Assembly: GCA_036385755.1 (NCBI GenBank)
Contig: DASVJU010000264.1
Span: 1 to 50,783 of the forward strand
Source: Fen-183 sp036385755
GTDB lineage: Bacteria; Acidobacteriota; Thermoanaerobaculia; UBA5066
DNA: 50,783 nucleotides
Direction: 5' to 3'
Both the position numbers and the translations under genes were made by a program. The notes beneath the pieces were generated by a model, which worked only from the letters and a program-made list of their open reading frames with translations, was not told the DNA's origin and searched no databases. Of this stretch, positions 16,261 through 24,749 are shown piece after piece; positions within the stretch are counted from its first letter, which is position 1, and each line of letters begins with the position of its first letter.

Positions 16261-19242
16261 TCAGCTGCAGCCGCTCGTCGCGCCGCAGTTCAGGCACTTG
16301 TAGCAGGCGCCGCTGCGCACCATGAGGCTGCCGCACTCGTGGCAGCTCGGCGCGTCCGTGCTGTTCTCGAACGCGAGCCGGCTCGCGTACGAAGGCGCCG
16401 GGACCGCGAACCCGATGGCCCGCGCTTCCGCCGCGCCCTCGGCCGCGAGCGGTTCCGCCTTGGCGCCGGCGCTTGCAATCGCCTGAAACGCCGCGGCGAT
16501 CGGGCCGGCCGCGGACTCCGCGACCGGCGTCAGCGTTCCGAGGCTCTTGAACTCCTTCGGCGCCGTCGCGGGACCCGGCTCCTCGCGGGAGATGACGCCG
16601 GCCTTCTCCTTCAGATCCGCCGTGAGGAATTTCGACGCGAGCCACCGAAACAGGTAGTCGACGAGGCTCTTCGCGATCGGGATCTCGGGGTTCTTCGTGT
16701 AGCCCGCGGGCTCGAAGCGCATGTGGCTGAACTTCTCGACGAGCGCTTCCAGCGGCACGCCGTACTGCAGCGTCAGCGAAATCGCCGTCGCGAACGAATC
16801 CATGAGGCCGGAGATCGTGGAGCCTTCCTTCGCCATCGTGAGGAAGATCTCGCCGGGCGTGCCGTCCTCGTAGAGGCCCACGGTGATGTAGCCCTCGTGA
16901 CCGGCGACGGAGAACTTGTGCGTGATGGCGCGCCTTTCGTCGGGAAGCTTGTGGCGGCGGGGGCTCAGCGCGGCGGCGCTGACGGTCGAGGACGGGGTGG
17001 CGCTCGCGCCGACACCGATGGCCGAGACGCCCTTGTGGCCCTTCACGGCGTCGTCGTTGCGGCTCGCCGCGGTGTTCAAGGGCTGCGTGCGCTTGCAGCC
17101 GTCTCGATAGATCGCGATCGCCTTGAGACCCAGCCTCCAGCCCTGCACGTAGACGTCCGCGATCTCCTCGACCGTGGCGTCGTTCGGCATGTTCACGGTC
17201 TTGCTGATCGCTCCCGAAAGGAACGGCTGGACGGCGGACATCATCCTGACGTGGCCCATCGGGGCGATCGAGCGGGTCCCGCCAAGCGCCTTGAAGGCGC
17301 AGTCGAAAACCGGGAGGTGCTCGGGCTTGAGCCCCGGCGCCCCTTCGATCGTGCCCTTTTCGTCGATGTACTGGACGATCGCGTGCATCGCGGCGTCCGC
17401 GTAGCCGAGCCGCGTGAGCGCGTTCGGCACGGTCTGGTTGACGATCTTGATCGTCCCGCCGCCCACGAGCTTCTTGTACTTGACGAGCGCGAGGTCGGGC
17501 TCCACGCCCGTCGTGTCGCAGTCCATCATGAACCCGATCGTGCCCGTGGGCGCGAGAACCGTCGCCTGCGCGTTCCTGAATCCGTGCTGCCGGCCGGACT
17601 CGAGCGTCAGGTCCCACACGGCGCGCTGCGCCTCGTACAGGTCCTTCGGAACGCCGCTCTTCTCGACGGTGTACGCGGCGTCGCGGTGCATGGAGATGAC
17701 CTCGAGAAACGCGTCGCGGTTCGGCGCGTAGCCGTCGAAGGGCCCCATCTCGGCAGAGATCTTCGAGGACATGAGGAAGGCTTGCCCGTGCATGAGGCTC
17801 GTGACGGCCGCGGCGTAGTGGCGGCCCTCGTCGCTGTCGTACGGGATGCCGTTGAACATGAGGAGCGCGCCGAGGTTCGCGTACCCGAGGCCGATCGGGC
17901 GGAACGCATGCGAGTTCTTCTCGATGGCGGGCGTGGGATACGAGGCTTCTCCGACGAGCATCTCCTGGGCCGCGAAGACGACGTCGACCGCGTGGCGGAA
18001 TTTCTCGATCTCGAAACCGCCGTCCTCCCGCGCGAACTTCATGAGATTCAGCGACGCGAGGTTGCAGGCGGAGTCGTCGATGAACATGTACTCCGAGCAG
18101 GGGTTCGACGCGTTGATGCGGTGCGTCGACTTGCACGGGTTCCATTTGTTGATGAGCGTGTCGTACTGCATGCCGGGATCGCCGCAGACCCAGGCCGACT
18201 CGGCCATCTTCAGGAGGAGGGCCTTCGCGTCGAAGGTTCCCATCGGCTCGCCGGAGGTCACGGCCTTTGTCGTGTGCGTGCCTCCCGCCTCGGCGGCGCG
18301 CATGAACTCGTCCGTGACGCGCACCGAGTGGTTCGCGTTCTGGAAGGCGATGTTGCTGTAGACCTCGCCGTTGAAAGAGCCGTCCCAGCCGGAGTCGATG
18401 AGATCCCAGGCCTTCTTCTCTTCGCGCTCCTTGCACAGGATGAACTCCTCGATGTCCGGGTGGTCGACGTTCAGGATGACCATCTTCGCGGCGCGGCGCG
18501 TCTTGCCGCCCGACTTGATCGCGCCCGCGAAGCTGTCGAAGCCCTTCATGAAGGAGACGGGGCCGGACGCGATGCCTCCGGAGGAGAGCGACTCGGTGGA
18601 CGAGCGGAGGGAGGAGAGGTTCGAGCCGGTGCCCGAGCCGAACTTGAAGAGCATGCCCTCCGTCTTGGCCAGTTCGAGGATGGACTGCATCGAGTCACCG
18701 ACCGAATTGATGAAGCACGCGGAGGCCTGGGGCTTCGGCTCGACGCCGACATTGAACCAGACGGGCGAGTTGAAACTCGCGGCCTGGTTCACGAGGATGT
18801 GCGCGAGCTCGTCCGAGAACGCGTCGCGGTCGGCCGCGGTGCGGAAGGTGCCGTTCTTCTGCCCGAAGCCCGTGATGGTGTCCACGACGCGCCCGATGAG
18901 CTGCTTGACCGAGCGCTCGCGCTGCGCCGTCCCCGGCTTCCCGTGGAAATACTTCTGGGCGACGATGTTCGTCGCCGTCATCGACCACGTCTTCGGGACC
19001 TCGACGTCCTTCTGTTCGAAGAACACCTCCCCCTTCTCATTCGTGATCGCCGCGGTGCGCAACTCCCACTCGAGGGAGTCGAAGGGGTGCGTGACCCCAT
19101 CCGTGAAGAACCGCCGGAAGGTGAGGCCGCTGAGTCCGCTTCGGGCTTTCTCTCCGGCCGCCGCTTTCTCCGTCCGCGTTCCAGTCGCTTCTGTCGCCGT
19201 CTCGCGGTTCTGGCGGGTCTCACGCTCGTTCGAGGTGCTCAT
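16261..19242 (-). CDS. nrdJ: Adenosylcobalamin-dependent (class II) ribonucleotide reductase
   Basis: The 993-residue enzyme reduces ribonucleotides to deoxyribonucleotides using a B12-derived radical, independent of oxygen. Active-site residues are visible: C176 in SACFINS, the N380-C382-E384 set in NPCSE, and C393 in SACNLASLNL, the redox pair partner of C176. The C-terminal tail (about 965-993) has a zinc-ribbon-like CHECG...CYKCLNCG group typical of long NrdJ proteins. Length fits the family. GGGAGG lies about 11 bases before ATG 19242. NrdR-box-like palindromes and a promoter lie upstream. No other ribonucleotide reductase is in the window. Confidence 0.97.
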   Translation of the reverse strand: MSTSNERETRQNRETATEATGTRTEKAAAGEKARSGLSGLTFRRFFTDGVTHPFDSLEWELRTAAITNEKGEVFFEQKDVEVPKTWSMTATNIVAQKYFHGKPGTAQRERSVKQLIGRVVDTITGFGQKNGTFRTAADRDAFSDELAHILVNQAASFNSPVWFNVGVEPKPQASACFINSVGDSMQSILELAKTEGMLFKFGSGTGSNLSSLRSSTESLSSGGIASGPVSFMKGFDSFAGAIKSGGKTRRAAKMVILNVDHPDIEEFILCKEREEKKAWDLIDSGWDGSFNGEVYSNIAFQNANHSVRVTDEFMRAAEAGGTHTTKAVTSGEPMGTFDAKALLLKMAESAWVCGDPGMQYDTLINKWNPCKSTHRINASNPCSEYMFIDDSACNLASLNLMKFAREDGGFEIEKFRHAVDVVFAAQEMLVGEASYPTPAIEKNSHAFRPIGLGYANLGALLMFNGIPYDSDEGRHYAAAVTSLMHGQAFLMSSKISAEMGPFDGYAPNRDAFLEVISMHRDAAYTVEKSGVPKDLYEAQRAVWDLTLESGRQHGFRNAQATVLAPTGTIGFMMDCDTTGVEPDLALVKYKKLVGGGTIKIVNQTVPNALTRLGYADAAMHAIVQYIDEKGTIEGAPGLKPEHLPVFDCAFKALGGTRSIAPMGHVRMMSAVQPFLSGAISKTVNMPNDATVEEIADVYVQGWRLGLKAIAIYRDGCKRTQPLNTAASRNDDAVKGHKGVSAIGVGASATPSSTVSAAALSPRRHKLPDERRAITHKFSVAGHEGYITVGLYEDGTPGEIFLTMAKEGSTISGLMDSFATAISLTLQYGVPLEALVEKFSHMRFEPAGYTKNPEIPIAKSLVDYLFRWLASKFLTADLKEKAGVISREEPGPATAPKEFKSLGTLTPVAESAAGPIAAAFQAIASAGAKAEPLAAEGAAEARAIGFAVPAPSYASRLAFENSTDAPSCHECGSLMVRSGACYKCLNCGATSGCS

Positions 19243-19361
19243 GTTGGAGAAAGCCTCCCTTTTTGACGAAACGACCCCTCAGCCAGCTGCCTGGTCCGTT
19301 TTTTCGCGCTCAATCCGCGCTCTTCCGCGTGCCTCGCGTCCGGCGTATGGGGCTGTCTCAC

Positions 19362-19390
19362 AAGGTAATTCCAGCCTCTTCCTTTTTCAA
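19362..19390 (-). promoter_or_regulatory. Candidate sigma-70 promoter of nrdJ
   Basis: On the minus strand, TTGAAA (19390-19385) is separated by exactly 17 bases from TACCTT (19367-19362). The -35 is near consensus and the -10 is weak. The start would be near 19355, about 110 bases before the nrdJ ATG. Confidence 0.4.
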
Positions 19391-19399
19391 GGGAAAAAA

Positions 19400-19415
19400 G
19401 CGCTACCGCTAGTGT
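19400..19415. promoter_or_regulatory. NrdR-box-like palindrome 1
   Basis: GCGCTACCGCTAGTGT fits the 16-bp NrdR consensus layout (ACACTA-N4-TAGTGT) with a full right half and CTA in the left half. It lies just upstream of the candidate nrdJ -35. Its centre is 30 bases from that of box 2, close to three helical turns, as is usual for paired NrdR boxes. Confidence 0.5.
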
Positions 19416-19429
19416 TTTTGCGCCGGCCG

Positions 19430-19445
19430 CCCACTAGATAGTGGG
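19430..19445. promoter_or_regulatory. NrdR-box-like palindrome 2
   Basis: CCCACTAGATAGTGGG is a perfect inverted repeat with 7-bp arms and a 2-base centre. The CACTA/TAGTG half-sites are those of NrdR boxes, but the spacer is 2 rather than 4 bases, so it may be a variant site or another dimeric repressor's operator. Confidence 0.4.
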
Positions 19446-19558
19446 GTTGAGTCGCCCGGAAGGGAATAGAAGAAGAACCGGGTCCGTTTGACTTCTACGG
19501 GCCTGACGCCCCAAGATTCGTTCTCAAGAGCGGCGCATCGCCGCGGGAGGAACCCCTA

Positions 19559-19936
19559 ATGTCCAGCGTTACCGAGCCCGCCGCGATCCAGGCGACGTCG
19601 CCTTCCGTTTTCGTCCTCAACGTCACCGACCGCGCGGTCGAAAAGGTCAAGGACTTCGCCTCCAAGATGCCGGACGCGACCGGCAAGGCCCTGAGGGTGT
19701 TCATCCAGGGCGGCGGCTGCTCAGGCTTCCAGTACGGCTTCACGTTCGACGAGAAGCGCCCCACCGATCACGTCCTCGCTGTGCGGGAGATCGAGGTCAT
19801 CGTCGACCCGCAGAGCGCGCTGAAGCTGCAGGGCGCGACGGTGGACTTCGTCGAAGACATGCGCGGCGCAGGCTTTTCGGTCGACAACCCGAACGCCACC
19901 GGCGGAAGCTGCGGCTGCGGGAAGAGCTTTAGCTGA
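19559..19936 (+). CDS. erpA: A-type iron-sulfur carrier protein (ErpA/IscA family)
   Basis: The 125-residue protein delivers Fe-S clusters to apo-proteins. The three conserved Cys are present: GGGCSGFQYGF and the C-terminal GSCGCGKSF. VDFVEDMRGAGFSVDNPNA matches the family. The first 18 residues are a variable extension. GGGAGGAA lies about 6 bases before the ATG. The downstream MFS gene starts at or just after its stop, and a sufT gene follows that, so the group looks like one Fe-S-related operon. ErpA versus IscA versus SufA cannot be settled from sequence alone. Confidence 0.93.
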   Translation: MSSVTEPAAIQATSPSVFVLNVTDRAVEKVKDFASKMPDATGKALRVFIQGGGCSGFQYGFTFDEKRPTDHVLAVREIEVIVDPQSALKLQGATVDFVEDMRGAGFSVDNPNATGGSCGCGKSFS

Positions 19937-19968
19937 CACCTCAGCGCTCGATCGTCAAGATCGTCTTT

Positions 19969-21138
19969 TTGACGGTCTTCATCGACCTCCTCGGCTTCGG
20001 GATCGTGATCCCTCTGCTCCCGCTGTACGCCGAGAAGTACCACCCGTCGCCGCTCGCGTTCGGCCTCCTCATGTCGAGCTACTCGGCGATGCAGTTCCTC
20101 TTCGCGCCGATCCTCGGACGCCTCTCGGACCGGTTCGGGCGGCGCCCGGTGATCCTCTTCTCTCTGGCGGGGACGGTGATCGGCTACCTCCTTTTCGCAT
20201 TCGCGCATTCGCTCGCGCTGCTCTTCGTGTCGCGCCTCCTCGACGGCGCCACGGGCGGGAACATCGGCACCGCGCAGGCGATCATCGCCGACACGACGAG
20301 CCCGGAGGATCGCGCACGCGGCATGGGCCTCGTCGGAATGGCTTTCGGCCTCGGGTTCATCTTCGGACCGGCGATCGGTGGTTTCACCGTGAGGATCTCC
20401 CAGGCGGCACCCGGCCTCGCGGCCGCGTCGCTCTCGTTCGCCGCGCTCGTGTGGGCATTCCTCAAACTGCCCGAGACGCGCCCCGAAGGCGGCTCCGGCG
20501 TGCGCTTCTCGGTCTTCTCTTTCGCGACGCTCGCGCGCGCGTTCCGCCGGCCCGAGATCGGCGCCCTCATGCTCCTCTCCCTCGTCACGACGACCGCCTT
20601 CGCGATGTTCGAGTCCACGTTCGCGCAGTTCGTGTCGCTGCGGCTCTCCGCCGGCCCGTCCACCGTCGCCTGGTTCTTCGTCTTCATAGGCGTGTGCTCG
20701 GCCGTCGTGCAGGGCGTCCTCGTGCGGCGTCTCGTGAAGCGGTTCGGCGAGGGGCGGCTCGTCGTCCTTGGAGGCGCGCTCCTGATCGCGGGCTTCCTCG
20801 GCCTCAGGTTCTCGGATTCGATCCCGATCCTCTTCCTCATGATCGCCACGATCGCTCTCGGGATCGGCGTCACGACGCCCACGCTGTCGTCGCTCGTCAG
20901 CAGGCGGTCGGCCGCGGCCGAGCAGGGCGAGATCCTGGGCGCGTACCAGTCGATGAGTTCCCTCGGCCGTGTGTTCGGGCCCTTCGGGAGCGAGAACCTG
21001 TACTTCCACCTCGGACCCGACTGGCCGCACGCGGCCGCTGCCGCGCTCGAGGCCGGTGCGCTCGTGCTTTCCGCGACCTCTCTCCTGAGAGAGAATGGCC
21101 GTGCCGCAGGCTCCGCGGAGCCGAAGAAAGCCGGATGA
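19969..21138 (+). CDS. MFS transporter, TetA-like
   Basis: This is a 12-helix major facilitator of about 390 residues. The loop 2-3 motif GRLSDRFGRRPVILFSLAG, the opening TVFIDLLGFGIVIPLLPLYAE and GLGFIFGPAIGG match the TetA(DHA1) antiporter group; the substrate cannot be predicted. TTG 19969 falls inside the first helix. The frame stays open upstream to a CTG at 19933 that overlaps the erpA stop and has GGGAAGAG about 8 bases before it, giving LTPQRSIVKIVFL before the helix, so the true start may be that CTG. It sits between two Fe-S assembly genes. Confidence 0.88.
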   Translation: MTVFIDLLGFGIVIPLLPLYAEKYHPSPLAFGLLMSSYSAMQFLFAPILGRLSDRFGRRPVILFSLAGTVIGYLLFAFAHSLALLFVSRLLDGATGGNIGTAQAIIADTTSPEDRARGMGLVGMAFGLGFIFGPAIGGFTVRISQAAPGLAAASLSFAALVWAFLKLPETRPEGGSGVRFSVFSFATLARAFRRPEIGALMLLSLVTTTAFAMFESTFAQFVSLRLSAGPSTVAWFFVFIGVCSAVVQGVLVRRLVKRFGEGRLVVLGGALLIAGFLGLRFSDSIPILFLMIATIALGIGVTTPTLSSLVSRRSAAAEQGEILGAYQSMSSLGRVFGPFGSENLYFHLGPDWPHAAAAALEAGALVLSATSLLRENGRAAGSAEPKKAG

Positions 21139-21145
21139 AAGCCTC

Positions 21146-21727
21146 ATGACACCGCAAACTCCGACCGCCCATACCCTCGTCCGCGACTGCGCCGCCATCC
21201 GCATCCCGAGCGGCGAGCCCCTCAATCTGCCCGCGGGCACCTCTGTCTACCTCACGCAGTCGCTGGGCGGAACGTTCACCGTGCAGGCGCCGTCGCTCGG
21301 CGGCCTCTTCCGGATCGCGGGAAGCGACGCGGACGCGCTGGGGCTGGACACGCCGGCCGGGGCCGGGTCGGCCGCGGCTCCGGTGCGCGCCGGCGCAGCC
21401 GGCCCTGCCGGCCCCGTGAACGAAACGGCCGTCTGGGATCGTCTTCGGACCGTCTACGATCCCGAGATTCCCGTGAACATCGTGGACCTCGGCCTCGTGT
21501 ACGACCTGCGCATCCTGCCGGCGTCCGCCGCCGGCGAGCGTGTCGAGGTGAAGATGACGCTCACCGCTCCGGGCTGCGGCATGGGCGGCGCGATCGCCGC
21601 CGACGCGCAATCCAAGATCGCGACGGTGCCGGGCGTCGCCGAGGCCGAAGTCGTGGTCGTGTGGGATCCGCCCTGGAGCGCCGAGATGATGACGCCCGAG
21701 GGAAAAAGGATTCTCGGGATCGCCTGA
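21146..21727 (+). CDS. sufT: SufT / MIP18-family Fe-S cluster assembly protein
   Basis: The 193-residue protein has an N-terminal domain (1-75) with SGEPLNLPAGTSVYLTQSLGGTFTV, typical of the SufT extension, then a DUF59 domain with YDPEIPVNIVDLGLVYDL and the Cys-containing MTLTAPGCGMGG loop. A low-complexity Ala/Gly linker joins them. SufT proteins help mature Fe-S proteins. ATG 21146 is chosen because it starts the conserved N-terminal domain and follows the MFS stop by 7 bases. The presence of erpA two genes upstream supports the role. Confidence 0.92.
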   Translation: MTPQTPTAHTLVRDCAAIRIPSGEPLNLPAGTSVYLTQSLGGTFTVQAPSLGGLFRIAGSDADALGLDTPAGAGSAAAPVRAGAAGPAGPVNETAVWDRLRTVYDPEIPVNIVDLGLVYDLRILPASAAGERVEVKMTLTAPGCGMGGAIAADAQSKIATVPGVAEAEVVVVWDPPWSAEMMTPEGKRILGIA

Positions 21728-21776
21728 CGGGCCGGGGCAGGCGGAAGGCGTGGCTGAGGCGCCTCCGTAAGAACCT

Positions 21777-22118
21777 CTATTGAAGCCTCATCCTTCCGGA
21801 GAAGCCTTCCTGATAGCCGTGGAAAAACGACAGGGACTCCTCGGGCCACCTCCAGCAGTAGTAGCCCGCTCCCGAGTCGAAGTCCACGAGCCACGGTCCC
21901 TTCACCTCGATGCCGAGATCCTCGATTTCGCTGGCCCAGGACGCCAGCGTCTGGGCCACGGCCTTCTCGGCCTTCTCCCCGGCGGCCTCGGGCCCTTCGT
22001 CTCCCGGCACGGTGAGGTTCGAAAGCGCCTCGACCGCGCGTCGCGTCCTTTCGCGCACCTCCGGAAGGAGGGCGCGCGCTTCCTCGAACGTGAACGTCTT
22101 TCTCCGGGGTTCCGTCAC
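21777..22118 (-). CDS. DUF2203 family protein
   Basis: The 113-residue soluble protein has the DUF2203 layout: KTFTFEEARALLPEVRERT at the start, a helical middle, then DLGIEVKGPWLVDFDS, YYCWRWPEESLSFFHGYQEGF and GR. Function is unknown. GTG 22118 is the only sensible start; no ribosome binding site precedes it, but TATCCT lies exactly 6 bases upstream. It is divergent from the amidohydrolase at 22157. Confidence 0.85.
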   Translation of the reverse strand: MTEPRRKTFTFEEARALLPEVRERTRRAVEALSNLTVPGDEGPEAAGEKAEKAVAQTLASWASEIEDLGIEVKGPWLVDFDSGAGYYCWRWPEESLSFFHGYQEGFSGRMRLQ

Positions 22119-22124
22119 GCGAGG

Positions 22125-22130
22125 AGGATA
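22125..22130 (-). promoter_or_regulatory. -10-like box TATCCT, 6 bases before GTG 22118
   Basis: On the minus strand TATCCT-cctcgc-GTG has the same TANNNT-N6-start layout as the divergent gene. The two boxes lie back to back 14 bases apart, which supports short or absent leaders on both transcripts. Confidence 0.5.
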
Positions 22131-22144
22131 GCGCGCCTTGGTCC

Positions 22145-22150
22145 TATGAT
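22145..22150 (+). promoter_or_regulatory. -10-like box TATGAT, 6 bases before GTG 22157
   Basis: TATGAT-cctctc-GTG: a near-consensus -10 with the start codon where transcription should begin. No ribosome binding site is present. Confidence 0.55.
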
Positions 22151-22156
22151 CCTCTC

Positions 22157-23323
22157 GTGAGGCCGCTCGCGACCGGCGCGGATGACGTCGAGGCCGGGGC
22201 CGTCCGCCTCCGCCGCGAGATCCACGCCCGCCCGGAGACCGCGTTCGAAGAGGTCGAAACGGCCCGCGCCGTCGCCGAACGGATGCGCGCGCGCGGGCTT
22301 TTCGTGCGGACCGGCGTCGGAAGAACGGGCGTCGTGGCCGTCCTCGACACGGGATCCGCGGGAAGGACCGTTCTCCTTCGCGCCGACATGGATGCGCTTC
22401 CTCTCGACGAGAAGACGGGTCTTCCCTTCGCCGCCACGAACGGCCGGATGCATGCGTGCGGCCACGACGGCCACGTCGCCGCTCTCGACGCGGCCGCGGA
22501 CCTCCTCCTCCTCGACCCCCCGCCGCGCGGGCGCGTCGTGTTCGCGTTTCAGCCGGGCGAGGAAGGCGCCGGCGGCGCGAAGGCCATGATCGCCGACGGG
22601 GTTCTGGACGATCCCCGGCCCGACGCGGTTTTCGGCGTGCACCTGTGGGCGGCCCTGCCGCTCTCTTCCGTCGGCGTCGCGCACGGCGCCATGATGGCGG
22701 CCGTCGACGAATTCCGGATCGACGTGACGAGCCCCGGCGGACACGCCGCCTCGCCCCACGAGACGCGCGACACGATCGTAGCGGCCGCCCACGTCGTCAC
22801 GGCGCTCCAGACGATCGTCTCGCGGCGGCTGTCGCCTCTTCTGCCGGCCGTCGTCTCCGTCACCTCGGTACACGGCGGGTCGGCGTTCAACATCCTGCCC
22901 GACTGCGTCACGCTCCGCGGCACATGTCGCTCGTTCGACGCGGAAGTCGGGGACCGCCTGCCCGCCCTCGTCACCGAGATCGCAGAACGCGCCGCGCAGT
23001 CCCTCGGGTGCGTCGCGACGGTCGTCTACCGCCGGATCAATCCGGCGGTCGTGAACCATCCGGCCGAGGCCGCGCGCGCGCTCCGGGTCGCCACGTCTCT
23101 CACGGCGAAAGGCGCCGTCACGGAGGACTGCCGGACGATGGGAGGGGAGGACTTCAGCGAGTTTCTGACGCGGATCCCCGGAGCGTTCGCGTTCGTCGGC
23201 GCGGCGCGAACGGCGGGACCGCGCGGCCCGCATCACGCGCCCGACTTCGACTTCGACGAGCGCGCTTTGCCGAACGCCGCGCGTCTTCTCGCAGGCTTCG
23301 CGCGCGACGTCCTCGCGAGCTGA
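22157..23323 (+). CDS. M20D-family amidohydrolase (hippurate / N-acyl amino acid hydrolase)
   Basis: The 388-residue metallohydrolase shows the HipO/AmhX/IAA-amidohydrolase signature: RREIHARPETAFEE, ADMDALPL, HACGHDGH, FQPGEEGAGGA, GVHLW, the dimerisation domain with SPGGHAASPH, and GGEDFSEF. The metal-binding Cys in HACGHDGH is typical of subfamily M20D. It would cleave N-acyl or peptide bonds of small substrates in the cytoplasm. The GTG start is 6 bases after a TATGAT box. The symporter gene starts 28 bases after its stop, so uptake and hydrolysis of one substrate may be linked. Confidence 0.92.
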   Translation: MRPLATGADDVEAGAVRLRREIHARPETAFEEVETARAVAERMRARGLFVRTGVGRTGVVAVLDTGSAGRTVLLRADMDALPLDEKTGLPFAATNGRMHACGHDGHVAALDAAADLLLLDPPPRGRVVFAFQPGEEGAGGAKAMIADGVLDDPRPDAVFGVHLWAALPLSSVGVAHGAMMAAVDEFRIDVTSPGGHAASPHETRDTIVAAAHVVTALQTIVSRRLSPLLPAVVSVTSVHGGSAFNILPDCVTLRGTCRSFDAEVGDRLPALVTEIAERAAQSLGCVATVVYRRINPAVVNHPAEAARALRVATSLTAKGAVTEDCRTMGGEDFSEFLTRIPGAFAFVGAARTAGPRGPHHAPDFDFDERALPNAARLLAGFARDVLAS

Positions 23324-23350
23324 GGCGCAGAGGCGCCGAAGAGCCGTAGA

Positions 23351-24730
23351 TTGGCCGCCGCTCTCGTCCTCTACGGAGCCGCCGTGCTCCTCGTCGGCCT
23401 CTTCGCGGCGCGGGATGCCTCGCATTCAGCCGACGCGTTTCTCGTCGGCGACCGCGGTTTCGGCGCGTTTGCGACGTGGGCCGCGCTTTCCTCGACCGTG
23501 ATCGGCGGGTCCACGACCCTCGTCCTCGCCGCCCTCGTGGCCGCGAAGGGGCTCCCCGCGCTGTGGCTCGATCTCGCGGGAGCGCTCGGCCTCCTCGCGC
23601 TCGGCCTCTTTCTCGCGGCTCGCGTGCGCGCCACGGGCGCGACGACGATCGCGGAAGTGATCGGACGAACGTACGGGCGCGGCGTGCGGAAGATCGCGGC
23701 CTTTCTCGTCGTTCTCGCCGAGATCGTCTGGTTCGCGCTCCTGACCGAAGCCACGCAAGTCGTCATCGTCTCGACCACACCGTGGGATCCGACGCGCGTC
23801 CTCGTCGCCACCGCGGCCCTCTTCGTCGCGTACACGGCGCTCGGGGGGCAGCGCGCGGTCGTCAGGACGGATCTCCTGCAATTCGGTCTCATGGCGGCCG
23901 GACTGCTCGCCATCGCGCTGCCGCTCGCTGCGCGCTCTCTCGCCGCCAGACCCGCGCCCGCGGTCCTCCTCTCCTTTCCCACGGGCCCGCGCTTCACCTG
24001 GGGCGACGCCTTCGCGCTTCTCGTTCTCGTGGGACTTCCCCATGCCGTCGGAAGCGACGTGTGGGCCAAGCTCCTCTCCGCGCGCGACGCGAGCGCCGCG
24101 CGCCGCGCCGCCCTCGGCGCTTCCCTGTCCAAGCTCGCCTTCGGGCTCGCGACCGCCACCATCGCTCTCGCGGGAGTGGGTCTCGGCGTCGGCGGGCCAC
24201 CGGCGGAGCTCTTTCCCCGCACCGTGCTCCTCCTCGCGGGGCCGGCGTTCGCTCCCTTTCTCCTCGTGGCGCTCGTCGCGACGATGCAGTCCTCGGCGGA
24301 CTCCGTCCTTCTGTCGGCCACGGCCGCCACGTCGAACGATCTCCTCGGGCCGAGGGCCGGCGTCGGGGCGTCGCGCCTCGCCGTCGTGGCTTTCGGGGGA
24401 TTCGGACTCGTGGTCGCCCTCGCGATGCGCGACCTCGTCGAGACGTTCCGCCTCGGGTACACGCTCTTCGCGTCCTCTCTCATCCTGCCCGCTCTCGTGG
24501 CGTTCTGGACACGCGTCCGCGTGGACCGGCGTTTCGCGGGCGCGGCGATGCTTCTCGGCGGCGGCGCGGCAATGCTCGAGCGGTTCGTCCACCCGTTGGG
24601 CGTGGACCCCGTCCTCGCGGGCACGGGCGTGAACGCGCTCATCCTCCTCCTGGGCTTACGGCGTCCGGAAGCAGCGAGTGACGGCGAGAAAGTGCGGAGG
24701 GGGGCTCGGAGGGAACCCGACTCTCCGTGA
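23351..24730 (+). CDS. Sodium:solute symporter family transporter
   Basis: The 459-residue protein has about 12-13 hydrophobic helices. The SSF fold signs are visible: ADAFLVGDRGFGAFATWAAL early, IGGSTTLVLAA, YTALGGQRAVVRTDLLQF and ATMQSSADSVLLSATAATSNDLL with the Ser/Thr-rich sodium-site helix. The substrate is unknown. The TTG start has no ribosome site; a TAGATT overlaps it, so the true start may differ slightly. It follows an M20 amidohydrolase in the same direction, and its 3' end overlaps the left arm of a hairpin. Confidence 0.87.
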   Translation: MAAALVLYGAAVLLVGLFAARDASHSADAFLVGDRGFGAFATWAALSSTVIGGSTTLVLAALVAAKGLPALWLDLAGALGLLALGLFLAARVRATGATTIAEVIGRTYGRGVRKIAAFLVVLAEIVWFALLTEATQVVIVSTTPWDPTRVLVATAALFVAYTALGGQRAVVRTDLLQFGLMAAGLLAIALPLAARSLAARPAPAVLLSFPTGPRFTWGDAFALLVLVGLPHAVGSDVWAKLLSARDASAARRAALGASLSKLAFGLATATIALAGVGLGVGGPPAELFPRTVLLLAGPAFAPFLLVALVATMQSSADSVLLSATAATSNDLLGPRAGVGASRLAVVAFGGFGLVVALAMRDLVETFRLGYTLFASSLILPALVAFWTRVRVDRRFAGAAMLLGGGAAMLERFVHPLGVDPVLAGTGVNALILLLGLRRPEAASDGEKVRRGARREPDSP

Positions 24731-24743
24731 TTTCCGGGTTCCC
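24711..24743. terminator. Hairpin with GGGAACCCG / CGGGTTCCC arms
   Basis: Nine-base arms at 24711-24719 and 24735-24743 enclose 15 bases that include the symporter stop. It lies at the junction with the convergent TetR gene (stop at 24750). It shares its core with the hairpins at 16224 and 48834; the longer loop makes it weaker. Confidence 0.55.
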
Positions 24744-24749
24744 CCCGGA

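Larger units (their letters stand above)
19243..19558. other. 316-base divergent control region between nrdJ and erpA
   Basis: This is the only gap above 300 bases. It holds the nrdJ leader and promoter, two NrdR-box-like palindromes, and on the erpA side a TTGACT (19488-19493) that could be a -35 element with a weak CAAGAT 18 bases later. The erpA ribosome site GGGAGGAA closes it. I saw no B12-box core of a cobalamin riboswitch and no gene. Confidence 0.6.

Noticed and set aside
16339..19266. Plus-strand 975-residue frame
   Set aside because: Full-length antisense shadow of nrdJ; no motif.
19243..19558. Cobalamin riboswitch before the B12-dependent nrdJ
   Set aside because: No B12-box core was seen on either strand; palindromes fit NrdR boxes better.
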